Shown here: positions 1 through 24,185 of the stretch, piece by piece
Position numbering within the stretch: position 1 is the first letter of the stretch
How the letters are laid out: each line of letters begins with the position of its first letter
Origin: Cristatella mucedo
Lineage: Eukaryota > Bryozoa > Phylactolaemata > Cristatellidae
Direction of reading: 5' to 3'
NCBI GenBank assembly: GCA_009760855.2
Contig: WPIO01000057.1
Span: 685,001 to 747,000 of the forward strand
Length of the DNA: 62,000 nucleotides
Notes under the pieces: generated by a model
Told to the model about the DNA's origin: nothing
The model's input: the letters and a program-made list of their open reading frames with translations, nothing else
The model's database searches: none
Translations under genes and position numbers: made by a program

Positions 1-1600
1 GTACCTCACACTGCAGAAGTTTCTGGGTGATCTGTGACCATTATCATCAGTACTCGAGTCTCCCGCTGAGATAGGACCTGAACCCTGGCAGTGCAGTGCC
101 AGTGATGCCCAGCGAGATGAGAGACACTCAAGAAGGACTTTGTGATCGATAGTATCAATTGGCTGCCGAAAGATCTAGCAAAACAAGCAGATATACTCCA
201 CTTAAGTCTGCATTCTTAAGTAGGTCGTTATACACCCGAATCAGTGCTGGCACTGTATAGTGTGTAGCTCTCAAACTAGAGTTGAACTTACTAGCAAGGC
301 TTGAAGTTTTGATATACAAGTTCATGAAAGGTGATGGGTCATGACCTGAGGCTAATGACATATTTATAATGCTAGTTATGTATGGCAGCAGCAGATCTAT
401 GTATCGTGGAAGCAGGACAGTGGGAATAGGGTCTAGAGAACTAGTTGTCTTCTTTGATTGGGAAATGAGCTTCAGAACAAGGTCACTAGTGACCTCCTTG
501 GATGTAGACATTAAGGTACTGCATGGAATTGAGGACATGATTCCAGGAGGGTTGCTGCCAACCTAGAGATGGACTCCCTGATCTTGTCTATCTTATTAAC
601 AAAGAAGCTAGAGAAGCGATCAGCTAGATTATCACAAGGATCAGGGATTAAGGAATTAACATGGGAGCGGTTAAGGAGATGGTTGATTGTAAATATCAGT
701 GCTTTTTATTGTGCATCTGTGATTGTGCATCTGTGAATCAACAATGTTTTTTTTTTATAGAAGCTAGACTTGGTCCATGCTAGGATCGATGGGTACGATT
801 TACAGTAGTCTTCGTATGCTAGGCGATGGACAGGCAATCCACATATGTTGTAAGCTTTTTCAAGCTTGCTCTTTGTAGACCTAGTTAGTTTAATGTCTGC
901 AGTAAACCATAGGTCACCTGCTTAGTCAGAGGTGCAAACTTGTCGAGCATGCCTGCTACTGTCGGGATTTAGCAATCTGTTAATGATGACAGGTAGAAGG
1001 GGGTTCGAGCAGCAGAGGCGAAGCAGATATTCTCTCACGGACAGCATCGATTTGAAGGGTCGTCAGATTTTGTGATTCACAGGTGATTTAAGATGAGGAG
1101 GAAGAAAGCCCCGTTACTGTAATCAGAATGTAACCTGCAAGTGGTCAGATAAGCAGATATTGCTTATAATTGGTTATAATAGTTTGCAGTTGTAGGAGAT
1201 GATTTGTTGAGTGTGTAACCCTTGATGTGTGTAGGGCCATGCACATGAGCCACAAGAGGCAATGAGTCAGTCAGTGCACGAAATTTGGTGCTGAAGGCAT
1301 AGCGAGGAAGTTAGCAAAATGATCGTTGAAATCATTTATGCCGAGGAAGGATCGATTCCTCGCACACAGAATCGAAATGAGATTAGATAAATCTCAGATA
1401 AAGGAGGACTTGGTACCTGGTGGACGATAGGCATTTGCCACCGTTGGTAGCTTATTATCAGGTGAACTCAAAACAATAGATTCGAAAGACTGCTTCTAGG
1501 GGATTGCGAACGGCTTGAAATTAAAGGTCGAGCGTGTAATAATAGCGACTCTGCCTCCAGTTTTGATTGATCTAGGAAAATTGATGTAGAAAATCTGTAA
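1..1600 (-). mobile_element. LINE A copy 1 (CR1/L2-like), antisense, degenerate
   Basis: This is a non-LTR retrotransposon remnant read on the minus strand. The segment 155-538 translates to a broken reverse transcriptase start, with a LLVLLDLSAA motif typical of the CR1/L2 group followed by stops and frameshifts. The part from about 600 to 1600 matches the upstream (endonuclease-side) half of the better copy at 19.0-21.6 kb. The element runs off the left edge, so its 3' end is not seen. The upper limit is approximate. It is inactive and lies upstream of the visible vault exons, probably inside a vault gene intron. Confidence 0.7.
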
Positions 1601-1852
1601 AGAAGAAGAAGCATGTTGGGGTCATGTCGTTAACCGTCGGACAGTTTACCTATTTTAAGCAAGTGTCGGTTAAAGTAAGCCGGTCGAGTCCTTTTTCAGA
1701 AATAAGGTCCCTTAATAATAGGGGTTTATTGCACATTGAGCGAGGGTCCTAAATACAAGCATTAAGTGGGCTGCCGGAGTTATAGCAGGCCTGATGGCAA
1801 CTAAGTTAGAGAGTTAGAGAGATTCGCAGCAACGCTTGAGGGAGACTGCAGA

Positions 1853-1854
<2 letters not shown>

Positions 1855-1886
<32 letters not shown>

Positions 1887-1935
1887 AGAAAGAGAGGGAG
1901 AGAGAGAGAGAGAGGGGGAGAAAGAGAGAAAGCAT
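1855..1935. repeat. (GA)n purine-rich tract
   Basis: This is an imperfect GA microsatellite with GGGA interruptions. Confidence 0.9.
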
Positions 1936-1939
1936 GCTG

Positions 1940-2904
1940 AGATGGCAGTTTCAGCATAAGGCTGCTAGTGAGTATTTATTAGTAATTATTTTGTCAGCAG
2001 ATTAGGGGATGGGAGTCACAGAGCATTAGAGTAAAACCAATTTGGGCAATAAGGAACTGGTTGGTGCTGGTCGCAAGCCCTCGACCCGTCGACGTCGTGA
2101 AGTGAATGCACCATACCAGTGGGCTGCCAGCCACTGGCTAGAGCCTACTGGCTTTGAGGCAGGCAGTGTGTTTAGATCGACGACTGATGCTAGCACTCAG
2201 ACCGAGGCAGGACTCAGAATGTTGGGCAGGGCATTTGAGGAATTGAGGATTGGTCAGCCTCCAATGACCGTATAGTCGGAAGAGATGACAGGAGATGGCA
2301 AATGCCAAGAGTGGTAGGGAAGCATGGTGATTTATTTGCACCAGCCCTGAATGTGGCCGACCGTGTACAGACCGGAGCCGCTCACCCACTCTCGGCTGCA
2401 CATACACATCTACATGTGAAGGTGGCCTCACACATACACATGCACACACAAATCAGCTAACTCACCTACCTCCCCCCCTCCAGAGCCCTAGCTTATGACT
2501 CAGGCAAACGTGAGCTGATTGGCTGGCCTTGCTTTGCCTTTGTTTGCTCTTAGCTTTTCTGCTATGCAATTTTCCACCCACCCCCCCCCCCCGAGAGTGA
2601 CCCTATTTTTCTGCATGCAGCTCTTGGCCGCCTTGTCTTGATCAGGTGGCTGCTGACGTTCCCAGCACATGGTGCTGGTATTATTGAGCTGGCAGCCAGC
2701 TAGTTGCGCGCGCACAGCCAGCCATGCAGCATGAAGCTAGACCACTGCGGCTGCGGCCAGTGCAGCAAGGCTGGCGCCACTGCACTCGAGCCTCAGCCAT
2801 CCCTCTCTCATGTTCCCCCTCTCTGCTCGGCCAGTGCCCTCCCCGTCGATGAGCTGCCCTGCGGCTGCCTCGATCGACGGCCGCTTTGCCTACGTTGTTG
2901 TAAG
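1940..2904. other. Unassigned sequence upstream of first visible vault exon
   Basis: No exon of known type is seen here. A short + frame at 2042-2275 has an arginine-rich patch (RRRR) but no recognisable domain. A poly-C run sits at 2579-2592. The vault exon expected immediately before 2905 should encode a GDEWLFEG-like motif. I cannot find one, so this stretch is treated as intron of the vault gene. Confidence 0.5.
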
Positions 2905-14875
<11,971 letters not shown>

Positions 14876-15191
14876 CACGATTATAAGTTGCTACCACTTA
14901 CACACTTAAGCGCTGCCATTCTTCTGCTCCTCGTGCCTTGCCTTGATCGTACAATACTTTATTTCTTTCCTCATCGAGCTATACAGGTTTTTCTTTCGTA
15001 GCTTTTAGAATATGGAGAATTTTAGACGTTATACTTGACATTTCAAAACATGATATTCTCAGTACTGCACTACAATTTCGAGCAGATGCTTTTTCTGAAG
15101 TACCATACGGTCTACATAGCCAGCAGACATCAATTCAAGGTGTATGATGTCTGCATGTGATAGTTCATTTGCTATCATTAGGTGTTTAGTG

Positions 15192-15197
15192 AATAAA
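15192..15197 (+). promoter_or_regulatory. Candidate MVP polyadenylation signal
   Basis: AATAAA lies about 320 bp after the MVP stop codon and before the first repeat cluster. Confidence 0.5.
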
Positions 15198-15369
15198 TGC
15201 GCTACTTTTGCCAGAGCTATGGTATATTTTTCTGCTGACCGCATCATTGCTTAGTTAAGCAAGCAAATTAGTCGGCCTGTCTCATGCTGATTTTGTAAAC
15301 CTTCGTGAACGAACCGTAGACGCATCAGTCGTCGACTTTATTTACGTAGGGCTTTCTGCTGACGCCCAA

Positions 15370-15580
15370 TATCCCCTTAATAATAATAATAATAAATAAA
15401 TAAATAAATCCTAGCTGATTAAACAGCCTGTTTTTGTATAGCGACAGAAGTGCCTTTATGGCTATCACCACCCCTTGCAGTGGCGATAAAGAATCGCCCA
15501 CCGCAGGAATCGAAACCACGACCTCGGGACCGAGGTCGTGAAAGCAACCGCCTTACCTAGTGTGCACCTCGGCTCACCAA
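15370..15580 (-). mobile_element. SINE S1, antisense
   Basis: An (ATTT)n-type tail (AAATAAATAAATAAAT) leads into CCTAGCTGATTAAACAGCC. The reverse of the GGTTTCGATTCC box B and the head CTCGGCTCACC follow. Confidence 0.85.
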
Positions 15581-15581
15581 T

Positions 15582-15770
15582 AATAATAATAATAATAATA
15601 CACTTGATAAAGCACCCTCAGAGAACTCAATCGCTTTCTAGGCGCTTTACATTTGCTGCAAAGGAAACCCTTACGGTTTAAGTAGAGTAAAGCCACGGGG
15701 CACAGCAGGTTTAGTGAAATATCTGGTATCAGTAAATCATGCACACAAAATGGCCCAGATTATAGAGATG
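15582..15770 (-). mobile_element. LINE A 3' tail, truncated
   Basis: An (AAT)n tract is followed by ACACTTGATAAAGCACCC and AGAACTCAATCGCTTTC, the antisense LINE A 3' end. It is severely 5' truncated. Confidence 0.7.
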
Positions 15771-15864
15771 AACACAGGTAAATATCTATCTATAGAGCGA
15801 CTTCGGATTTAGCAGTCACCACCACGTCACCTCAGCTACATACCATGTGTAAACACTAGCTTCC

Positions 15865-16025
15865 CCTAAATCTTGGCTCAGACGTAAAGGTGCTTGCTCT
15901 TCGCGACCCAGGTCGTGAATTTGAGTCATATAGTGGAAATCCTTTATTGCCCACTCTAAACGGTGGTGCTAGACCTAAGGCTCTTCTGTCGTTTTGCAAA
16001 TGAGGCTGTTAAAATGAGCTACAGA
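15865..16025 (+). mobile_element. Diverged SINE S1
   Basis: AGGTGCTTGCTCTTCGCGAC, GGTCGTGAATTTGAGTC and GAGGCTGTTAAAATGAGC match S1 with many differences. Confidence 0.5.
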
Positions 16026-16080
16026 TGCACCCTTGAAAATCAGAAAAACTAACTTTGCTGTGAAGATCTGGCCAGACTGT

Positions 16081-16082
<2 letters not shown>

Positions 16083-16174
<92 letters not shown>
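16083..16174. repeat. (AC)n microsatellite
   Basis: This is a nearly pure AC repeat. Confidence 0.97.
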
Positions 16175-16179
<5 letters not shown>

Positions 16180-16182
16180 ATT

Positions 16183-16325
16183 AATGAATTTGTATAGCGC
16201 CTCAAGAGGAAATTAGTCTCAATTCACATGCTTCACATATGCCTCGAGGCTCAAGCCCTCGACCTCAGCCTGACCTTGGACAAGTGGCGAATCTGCTGAC
16301 CGCTGCTGGTGAGCCTGCCTTTCGA
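16183..16325 (-). mobile_element. SINE S2, antisense
   Basis: TTTGTATAGCGCCTCAAGAGG leads into CATATGCCTCGAGGCTCAAG and CCTCGACCTCAGCC, in reverse order of the S2 body. It is diverged at the head. Confidence 0.6.
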
Positions 16326-16329
16326 CTGC

Positions 16330-18635
16330 CCAAGCTTTGAGTTTATGTCAACCATATCTTACATAGTGAGCTCACTTCGTGAGAGGAATCTCTGTCTGAT
16401 TTGACACGTTGTGATACAAGTCGCATATGATGCAGAGATCGGTAAATCTTCTATTTGTAGACTTGTTGCTTCCGGTTTACATTGGGGTTAGGCGTGGTTT
16501 GCATAACGAGTTTTTACTTTCATGCGGATGTCGTCAGAACTTCCGATCCCAGTTCTAGCATATTTGTCTTTCGAAAGGTACGATAAACACACATTCAATT
16601 GTCGAACAAATGTTATAGGTATTTTCTTGACACCCCCCCTTAATTATGTGACTACTCAATTTTTTAAATTTTCACGAACTCATTCGTAGTTTGCTTGCTT
16701 TGAAATCTTGAAAGTTGGTTATACAACAGGAAAACGTGGAATTTTGACAGTCTGTACCATGAGATGCCGAGCTGCTATCGATAACTGCTGTGGACAAGTC
16801 GGCGAAATCATAGCGTTGACATTAATTAAGGTTGGGCTTTTGGAAGCTGTTTTACGCTTAGAGGCGCTTGGCCATAACGTCTACTCATCGATAGCAGCCT
16901 TGGCGATATTCACCGCTGCTATTCTTTTTGCCACAAGGATGCGAGCAAAGAGCTCATAATCCACACACATTTAAAATTGTCACCGAATGATCCACCAGCC
17001 ATCGGCTGTGATCAAACTAAAATAACACCAATGTGGTTATTAGAAATGAGCAAGAGACTGAGGCTGAAGACTACGGCAGAGATAGCACATGCTAGATATT
17101 TTGTGATTTGTTCAATCTTGATGGCAAGGAAGCAAGAAAGAATGAGCAGAACAATCTCCACAAGTGTCGCTGTTTACGGTGGTGACTTAGTTATGGTAAA
17201 CGAGATCGCTGATAGTCGACTCCAGCAGCTTTGGAATAATCAACAGCGATTGCTCTTATTTTCATCTTGAAGGTAGTTGGCTCTAGTGGATTTTCAAAAC
17301 CTGCAATCATTTCCAGTGTTTTGGTCGATCGATGGACAGACAAGTCACTCCTCGTTATGCTTTACAAAGCTAGGGCTCAGTGTTTGTGTCCGAGATGCGG
17401 TCCGTTTACTGCCGTATCCGAAAGTCGCCTAGTCTGTGAGTGCCGCATTGAACACTCACATGTAACGAGCACGTGAGTCGTTGTGGGTTTAGGGAATTAC
17501 AGCGAGCGAATTACGTAATCGAATCGGCTGAAAAAAACTACTTTTGGTGACGGTTAAACGGCTCGCGGAATTAGTTCGCGGAAATTCGCATTCTGCGGAT
17601 CGCCAAAGTCATTCTGCAACGTTACTTTCGTGATTGTTGATCATAGGAAGGACACAGCCGAAGCGATGATTAAACGTTGTTTTTTGCAAGCGCATCGTTG
17701 CTAAGTGTCAACATTTCATAATTTGCTGACGATTTGTGGTCGAAAGCATGCAAAGGAAGTGAGGTATACATTCGGTCAAAGGAATCGAAATTTGTAAGGA
17801 TCAGAATAGGAAGTTTACAATCATTTACAACTTTTCGAGAGTCCGACCGTTGCTTTAAAAAGACCTTAAGCCACGAACGTGAAGAGGATGACCATAGAAC
17901 AAAACTCGGCCAGCGGGAGTAATTTGGTCATCGAAATGGAAACTGTGGCATGATTCAGTGAATTTACGATTTCCGGAAGTCAGAATAGCAATGAAACAAA
18001 ATAGTTTCAGAATTCTAAAGAGCACGTTTTAGTGGATGAAAACTCTAAATGGCTGTCACCATTGATCTGCATGACAGGAGGGAATAAATAAAAAGATTTA
18101 AAGGCCTGCTTGGAGGAAACCATAAATAGCTCATAATTCGAGCTTGTGCAGAGAACAATTGCTAGCCGACACAATTTTAGTTTTAATTGATCTCGGAGAA
18201 TAAAAGAGAGAGAGAAACCTATAGAAATAGGGGTGTTCCAGTCGGGAAGTTATTGGATTCGATTGGATAGTGGTAACATTTTCCGCTTCTGCAAGCGTAA
18301 GCTGACAAAGGACGATTCAGGCTGACTGACCTGTCATTGTGGAGCTGTAAGCAAGTATAGTTTGCGTATACACTTCATTATTTAGAGAGGTTGGTCTGAA
18401 GTAGATCACAATGTTGGGAAGGGCATAGACTGATGGCATGGTGTTCGACGATTGGAAAATGGATAAATCAGAAGCACAACCGCAAGTGTCGTACAAACTG
18501 ATGATGCCAGACTTACTATGAAGTATTTTGGATAGTTAGCCGATAGAAACTAAATGAAGTGACGAAAGTTATTGCGAAGGTCGATAAATTAATAGCTTTT
18601 TTATCAGGAGCTCGAGCGCTTCTGTGATTACAAAA
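16330..18635. other. Intergenic stretch without recognised elements
   Basis: Small + frames at 16708-16959 (with a hydrophobic C-terminal segment) and 16977-17270 match no family I know and have no coding-like neighbours. I see no repeat of the window's families. Confidence 0.5.
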
Positions 18636-18775
18636 ATAATTAACTCATTTGTATATCGGCGTAAGAGAAATTAATCTCTATTCAGTCGCTTTACTTATGC
18701 CACAGGGCTTGAGCCCACGACCTCTGCCAAACCTTGGTCGGGGCAAGCATCTTAACTATTTTTAGAGGTAGGATC
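18636..18775 (-). mobile_element. SINE S2, antisense
   Basis: The tail hairpin (AGAGAAATTAATCTCTATTC), GGGCTTGAGCCCACGACC and the reversed head (GGTCGGGGCAAGCATC) are all present. Confidence 0.65.
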
Positions 18776-19001
18776 AGCTAGGAAGTTACAGACAGACAAA
18801 GCTACCACTCGAGTTTTGCCACAACTTTAATTGTGTTGTTGGAAAAACGTGAGAACAGCCTAGTGACGGGTTCAAGAAATCGAAACTAAGTCGAACTAAA
18901 CATATATGTAAAAACCTAAAAAACTGCTAGCCGTAGTATCATTGCACGTTCAGAATAAGAATTTTGCACCGGTATGTATTTGCGAGTATTCGCAATTTAA
19001 C

Positions 19002-20987
19002 AATAATAATAATAATAGTGCACTTGATAAAGCGGCCTCAGAGAACTCAATCTCTTTCTAGGCGCTTTACATTTGCTGCAAAGGGAAATGAAATTTAATG
19101 GTGAGTAATATCATGCTTGATAAACAAGCAACATGAATAACATGGTTAGGGGTTACATGCACTGGGTCAGCATGCAAATGTGGTTAGTGGCAGCATGCTC
19201 AGTGGCAGCACGCATAACCACATCAAAGACGAATCACAGGGACCCACTAAATGCCGTCCTAAATAGGTGTGTTTTTAAGTTCTTTTTAAACGTGGTCAGG
19301 TCAGGGGATGTTCTGATGCAGGTCGGGAGGGAGGTCCAGGCTTTGGGAGCATACGAACTAAATGCACGGCCTCCAAAGGATTTGAGGTTTGTACGAGGTA
19401 TTTGTAGACTGTTGGATTCCGAAAAGAGGGTGGTACGATGCTTGGCCTGGTGGGGGAGTAGATCTGAGAGATAGGCTGGAGCCAAAGAATGAAGTGACCT
19501 GAAAGTGAGCGACAAAACCTTGAAGTCAATCCGCTGCTCTACTGGCAGCCAGTGCAAGTCGGTGAGAAGTCGTGTGATATGGCAACTGCGACGCTCACAA
19601 CAGACAAGCCTAGCTGCAGATTTTTGCTCCAGCTGCAATCGCCTGATCGCACATGCTGGTAGGCCAGTAAGCAGTGAGTTGCAGAAGTCGAGACGGGATG
19701 TCACGAATGCATGGACCAACTTAGACGTGGTATCCCTATCTAAACAAGCCCGAATTTTAGCAATTTTATGTAGCTAAAAGTAGGCGGATTTAAATGTGGA
19801 GCTGATGTGGTCGTCTAACGAGAGGTCACTTTAGAACTCGAGCCTATTCAACCGGAGATATGCTGGCGGACCCAATTTTGAGCGTCAGCCTTTCCAATTT
19901 CTGAATCACACTAGGTTTGCCCATATCTAGTAAGTTATTTTTATCGTTTAATTTTAAGAAATTGGCCACCATCCATGTGCGGATGTCATCAATACATGCA
20001 GCAAGTTTAGAGAATTCGAGGTGCTCGAAGGCTGGGAGGGATCAAAGCAAATGTACAACTGAGTGTCATCCGCATAGCAGTGAAAGCCTAGATTGTGCTT
20101 GGCAATCACATCAGCAAGAGGTATAAACCGTGAAAAGAACCGGACATAGCACGGAGCCCTGAGATACCCCATATTTCAGAGGTACCTCAGATGATCTTTG
20201 CCCATTCACGTCAAGACTCTGGATTCTCCCACTGAGATAGGACCTGAACCATTGCAGAGCAGTGCCAGTAATGCCCAGGCGAGATGAGAGGCGCTCTAGA
20301 AGAACTTGGTGATCGATAGTATCAAATGCTGCCGAAAGATCGAGCAAAACAAGCAGAGACACCCTACCCATGTCTGTATTCCTAAGTAGGTCGTTGTACA
20401 CCCGAAGCAATGCTGACTCTGTGGAGTGATTAGCTCTAAAGCCAGACTGGAGCACACTAGCAAGGTTTGAAGCTTCGATATATGAGTTCAGCTGGTCCGC
20501 CACGACCCGTTCTAGTGTCTTTGATAGGAATGGTAAAAGGGAGACTGGGTGGTAGTTGCTTAAGTTCTCTTGGTCTAGTGCCGCTTTCTTGAGAAATGGT
20601 CTGACTATAGCTTTTTTGAAAGGTGCTGGGACATGAACTGAGGCTAATGACATATTAATTATGTTAGTTATGCATGGCAGCAGCAGATCAATGCAACGTA
20701 GGAGCAGGACAGTGGGAATAGGGTCCAGATTACTTGTTGTCTACTTTGATTGGGATACGAACTTCAGGACTAGATCACTAGTGACCTGCTTAAATGTAGA
20801 CGTTGAGGTGCAGCCAGGAATCGGGGAACAGCATTCTAGTGGGGATGTTGTCATCGCAGGGATGGACTCCCTGATCTTGTGTATCTTCTGCATAAAGAAT
20901 CGAGAGAAGCGATCGGCTAGATCATCACAAGGATCATCAGGTAAGGTACTAATCTGGGAGTGGTTGAGGAGATGGTTGATCGTCGAC
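19002..20987 (-). mobile_element. LINE A copy 2: RT and 3' end, broken
   Basis: This is the most complete LINE A copy. On the minus strand the RT core at 20111-20653 carries RANHSTESALLRVYNDLL and LLDLSAAFDTIDHQVLLERL. The catalytic CYADDTQLY box lies at about 20059-20090 in another frame, so a frameshift near 20.13-20.17 kb inactivates it. The thumb/C-terminal region (RLDFCNSLLTGLP, LHWLPVEQRIDFKVL) is at 19234-19719. The 3' end is the hairpin and an (ATT)n tail at 19002. The RT motifs fit the CR1/L2 group. The 5' continuation lies beyond the SINE at 20988-21171. Confidence 0.88.
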
Positions 20988-21171
20988 AGCCGTGATGGCA
21001 CACTAGGTAAGGCGGTTGCTTTCACGACGTCGGTCCCGAGGTCGTGGGTTTGATTCCTGCGGTGGGCGATACTTTATCGCTACTGCAAGCGGTGGTGATA
21101 GCCATAAAGGCTCTTCTGTCGCTATACAAAAAAGGCTGTTTAATCAGCTAGGATTTATTTATTTATTTATC
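20988..21171 (+). mobile_element. SINE S1 nested in LINE A copy 2
   Basis: The head GCCGTGATGGCACACTAGG, a mutated box B (GGTTTGATTCC) and an (ATTT)n tail are present. The LINE resumes directly after the tail. Confidence 0.88.
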
Positions 21172-21590
21172 AGCGTTTTTGGATTGTGCAGCTGTGATTC
21201 AACAATGTTTTTATAGAAGCTAGACTTAGCCTTTGCTACGATCGGTTGGTACGACCCAGATTAGTCTTCATATGCCTGTCGATGGACAGTCAGTCCTGAT
21301 TTTTGTATGCTTTTTCAAGCTTGCCCTAAGTAGACCTGGCTAGTTTAATGTTTGTGGTAAACCATTGGCCGTCTGGGCGAGCGTGCACTGTGAGCTTTCT
21401 CAGTGGTGCAAACTCGTCGAGCGTGTCAGCTTGTGTCGTGTTGTAGCTATCTACCAACGATGACAGATCGGAGGGAGGACTGAGCAGCAGAGGTGAAGCA
21501 GTTTTTCTCACACGGACAGCATCGATGTCAATGGTCTTATCGTTGATCAGCACGCATTTCGTTGATCAGCACGCATAGTCATGTAGCACT
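21172..21590 (-). mobile_element. LINE A copy 2, 5' (endonuclease-side) portion
   Basis: The sequence matches LINE A copy 1 (about 700-1060), including TTTAATGTTTGTGGTAAACC and the AGCAGCAGAGG region. A 17-bp direct repeat CGTTGATCAGCACGCAT occurs twice near 21540-21575. Confidence 0.7.
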
Positions 21591-22640
21591 TTGCTGGCCT
21601 TGGCTGAATTTTAGCGCAAACAGGAGCTGTTCGGAGGCGGGCTAGAACTCCTTTGTCCTGGAGCAGTGAGCCAGAGAGGAGCGTCAGCGCGGCTAGAGAG
21701 CAAGAGCTTAAGAGCAAGCCAGGAAGCTGAGACCGGCGGTGGCGATTCGGCCTTTAGAATTGGTCCGATACCCACGGAAGCTGCTGATTGATGTTGGCTG
21801 GCCTGTCAACCTCCGCCTTCACTCGGCCCAAGAAAGAATCGTCTGGAACCCATTCGCCATTCAAGCTGGACAGAGGGGACATTCCAGTGGCCTAGTGCCG
21901 GTATTAGTTCCTTACCGTAATGGGCCATGGTGTCGGGCCCAATACCACTAAGCTCTTGCCCCATTGTCTCAGCCAAGTATTTAAGAGTCAAGCGACGCTC
22001 GCTCTGGGTCTTTTGTCTGTGGTCTTCTGTCTTTGGTCCGGCTCCGCCGTCGGACTCGTTTCTCTGAAAGCGAGGGAGGAGGGCGGGCTGTTCGCCGGCG
22101 ATTGACGGAACAGGACGAGACAGCGCTAGGAGGATTCGGTGGACTCCACCGAATACGGTCGTATCGCGCCCGAGCTGGCATTTTGTGTTTCTTTCGTGTT
22201 TTGTGTGTGCGCGCTAGCACGTAGTCTCAGCATAGGGATTTGCCGGCGCGGGCTAGACGTAGTTGGCGCGTGTGGAGTATTCCTGCCGCACTGGTGGAAA
22301 CCGAGTTCTAGTTCTCCGGGTAGGGTTTAGACTCCGGTTCGCGCATCAGTGTGGAGGAGTATTCCCTCCGCAAGAGTGTGCAAGTTGGCGTGTTTGGGGT
22401 ATTCCCTCGGCACAGGTGGGCACGGATTCCTAGTTCACCGGTTAGGGTTTAGGGTCCGGGTCGCGCTTAGTGTGGAGGAGTATTCCCTCCGCAAGAGTGT
22501 TGGTGCAGTTGAGAGCGTGCGAGGAGTGTGGAGATAAAGCTGAACTAGACGCGCAGCGACTTTGTGTGCTTGCGAATAAAGTTCAGTAAAATCCCCAATC
22601 TGTGTGTCTCGCTTTCCAATTCACGCTGCGGACTCGCGAC
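21590..22640 (+). mobile_element. Likely solo LTR
   Basis: A TATA-like TATTTAAGAG lies at about 21978, and AATAAA at 22575-22580 lies close to a GCGACA end. An internal duplication of about 121 bp repeats TGTGGAGGAGTATTCCCTCC and TAGGGTTTAG. This arrangement (promoter, transcribed part, polyA signal) fits an LTR. No gag or pol follows. I could not fix the 5' end or a target duplication, so boundaries are approximate and this could instead be a promoter-bearing non-coding region. Confidence 0.4.
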
Positions 22641-23295
22641 ACCCTTTAGTAACGGTAAGCAGGTCAGAGCCAGAAACGCTCGTTTCGTGGCGGCCAGCTT
22701 ATTGCGCGTAGGCGCGCACCGAACGGCATTAGGCGATAGGCTACGCCGCTGGGTAAGCGGCAGGTCAAAGCTTACCCCGCCGAGCCTTCGGCGTTACAGT
22801 CACAGTAGGCAAAATCACAAGGCCAACCTACCAAAGAAAATGAGAAACAGGCGCGTTTTTAGCTTCTTTTTGAATGTAAAATCGGCATGTCGTGACGTCG
22901 GCTGACCGGAAGTAGCAGTCTTTGGAAGCACACGAACTAAAGGCTCTTTTGTAGTTTGATGATATGCAGGCCAGGTATGCTACTCCCTCTAACCCACTGG
23001 TTCGCAGCTGTTGAGCATCGTCGGTGCGGGCCACTGCACAGCTGTAGTCCACCTCTGATGTGACGTGGACACAGGCCGAGATTGTTCCTCCCGCTAACCA
23101 TTTGGTGAGCATATGTTGGATTCACCATCGGATCGGCCGGTGCGCAGCTGTGGTCGGCCTCTGATTAGTCATCGGGGTCGGCAAATGCACAGCCGTGGTC
23201 GAGGAGTGGGACTCTAGTGGGAGAAAAGGGCGAAGGGAGTCGTGATTCCCTCTGCTCCGTGCGTCGGAGAATAAACTGTTGGTGCTATGTAATTT
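22641..23295. other. Intergenic, with small LINE A fragment
   Basis: About 22825-22945 resembles antisense LINE A (GTTTTTAGCTTCTTTTTGAA, GCACACGAACTAAA). The rest, including repeated TGCGCAGCTGT-like motifs at 23005-23160, is unassigned. Confidence 0.5.
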
Positions 23296-23695
23296 ATCTT
23301 TGTCTGTAACTTCACAAAGCCATACAGACCATGTGGGTGTTATGCAGAAGAGTTTTGTATAGCTCACTCACAGCCTTAGCTGCTGTTCGTACGCATTCGG
23401 TAGCCAACAGACTTCATCTCACGAAAAAAAGAGAAAGTGGGAAGCATAGAGGAGTCGGGAGAGCAGTTGAGGTAGTGAGTAGCACGGAAGAAGCAGCTCA
23501 GGACCGCTGAAAAGGATGAGCCATAGTCGGCAGCAGGAGAGTAGTTGTCGTTGCGTAGGAATTGTAGAAGCGAGTTCCACAGTCTGCAGAGCTAAAGCTT
23601 CTATCGCCAACGGTCTTTAAGCGGAGGAATGGAACAGCTAATTTATTGTCCATACAATGCCTGAGGAAGTGAGGAGGCTGAAACTAGTGTTGTTC
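23296..23695 (-). mobile_element. LINE B copy, 3' end, antisense
   Basis: The start is CTGTAACTTCACAAAGCC (antisense 3' terminus) and ACCATGTGGGTGTTATGC. Conserved blocks AGAGCAGTTGAGGTAGTGAG and AGCGAGTTCCACAGTC are shared with the copy at 37.0-38.9 kb. Confidence 0.75.
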
Positions 23696-24185
23696 ATCGG
23701 CTAGTCTTACAGTGATGTGCGTGGGCCGAACACAAGCTATTTTTCGGGATGGAGCCAACTACGGTCTTTTAAATGTCTTGTAAAGCGTTCCAAAGCTTCG
23801 ATAGCTTTGGAGATTTCATTAGCTGGCTGCTGAATCTCGAGACGGAGATCGAGCAAAGTTGCTACGGACCGAGTAAGTGGCACTTGTGTTTGCATCTTGT
23901 GATTCAAGACGGGGCCCTCACGTTTGCCTTCAGTCACCCGCAGGCAGTACAAGACGACTATGCCAAGCTGCATGAGACCCAAGTGAGGGCATTCACCTGG
24001 CCAGCCGGTAGAGCGCGGTTGTTGCATGCTGGTCGGGTAAAGGCTTCGCGGACTGAGAGGGCCGACAGGGGCGACCGGAAGCTGCAGCAGCGATCGCCGA
24101 CGGTGTGCCGGGTGACAAAGGCTTGCCAGGCTGCCGCCATGTGATAGGAGGCGACGGCCCTCCAAGCGATGAACAGGACGAAGCA
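23696..24185. other. Unassigned segment between LINE copies
   Basis: A + frame at 23773-24144 (starting SCKAFQSFDSFGDF) has no recognised domain. It could be a fragment of a retroelement gag-like protein, but nothing confirms this. Confidence 0.35.

Noticed and set aside
16708-17476. Three successive small + frames as a gene
   Set aside because: There is no recognisable domain, no consistent splice phases and no sign of coding bias.
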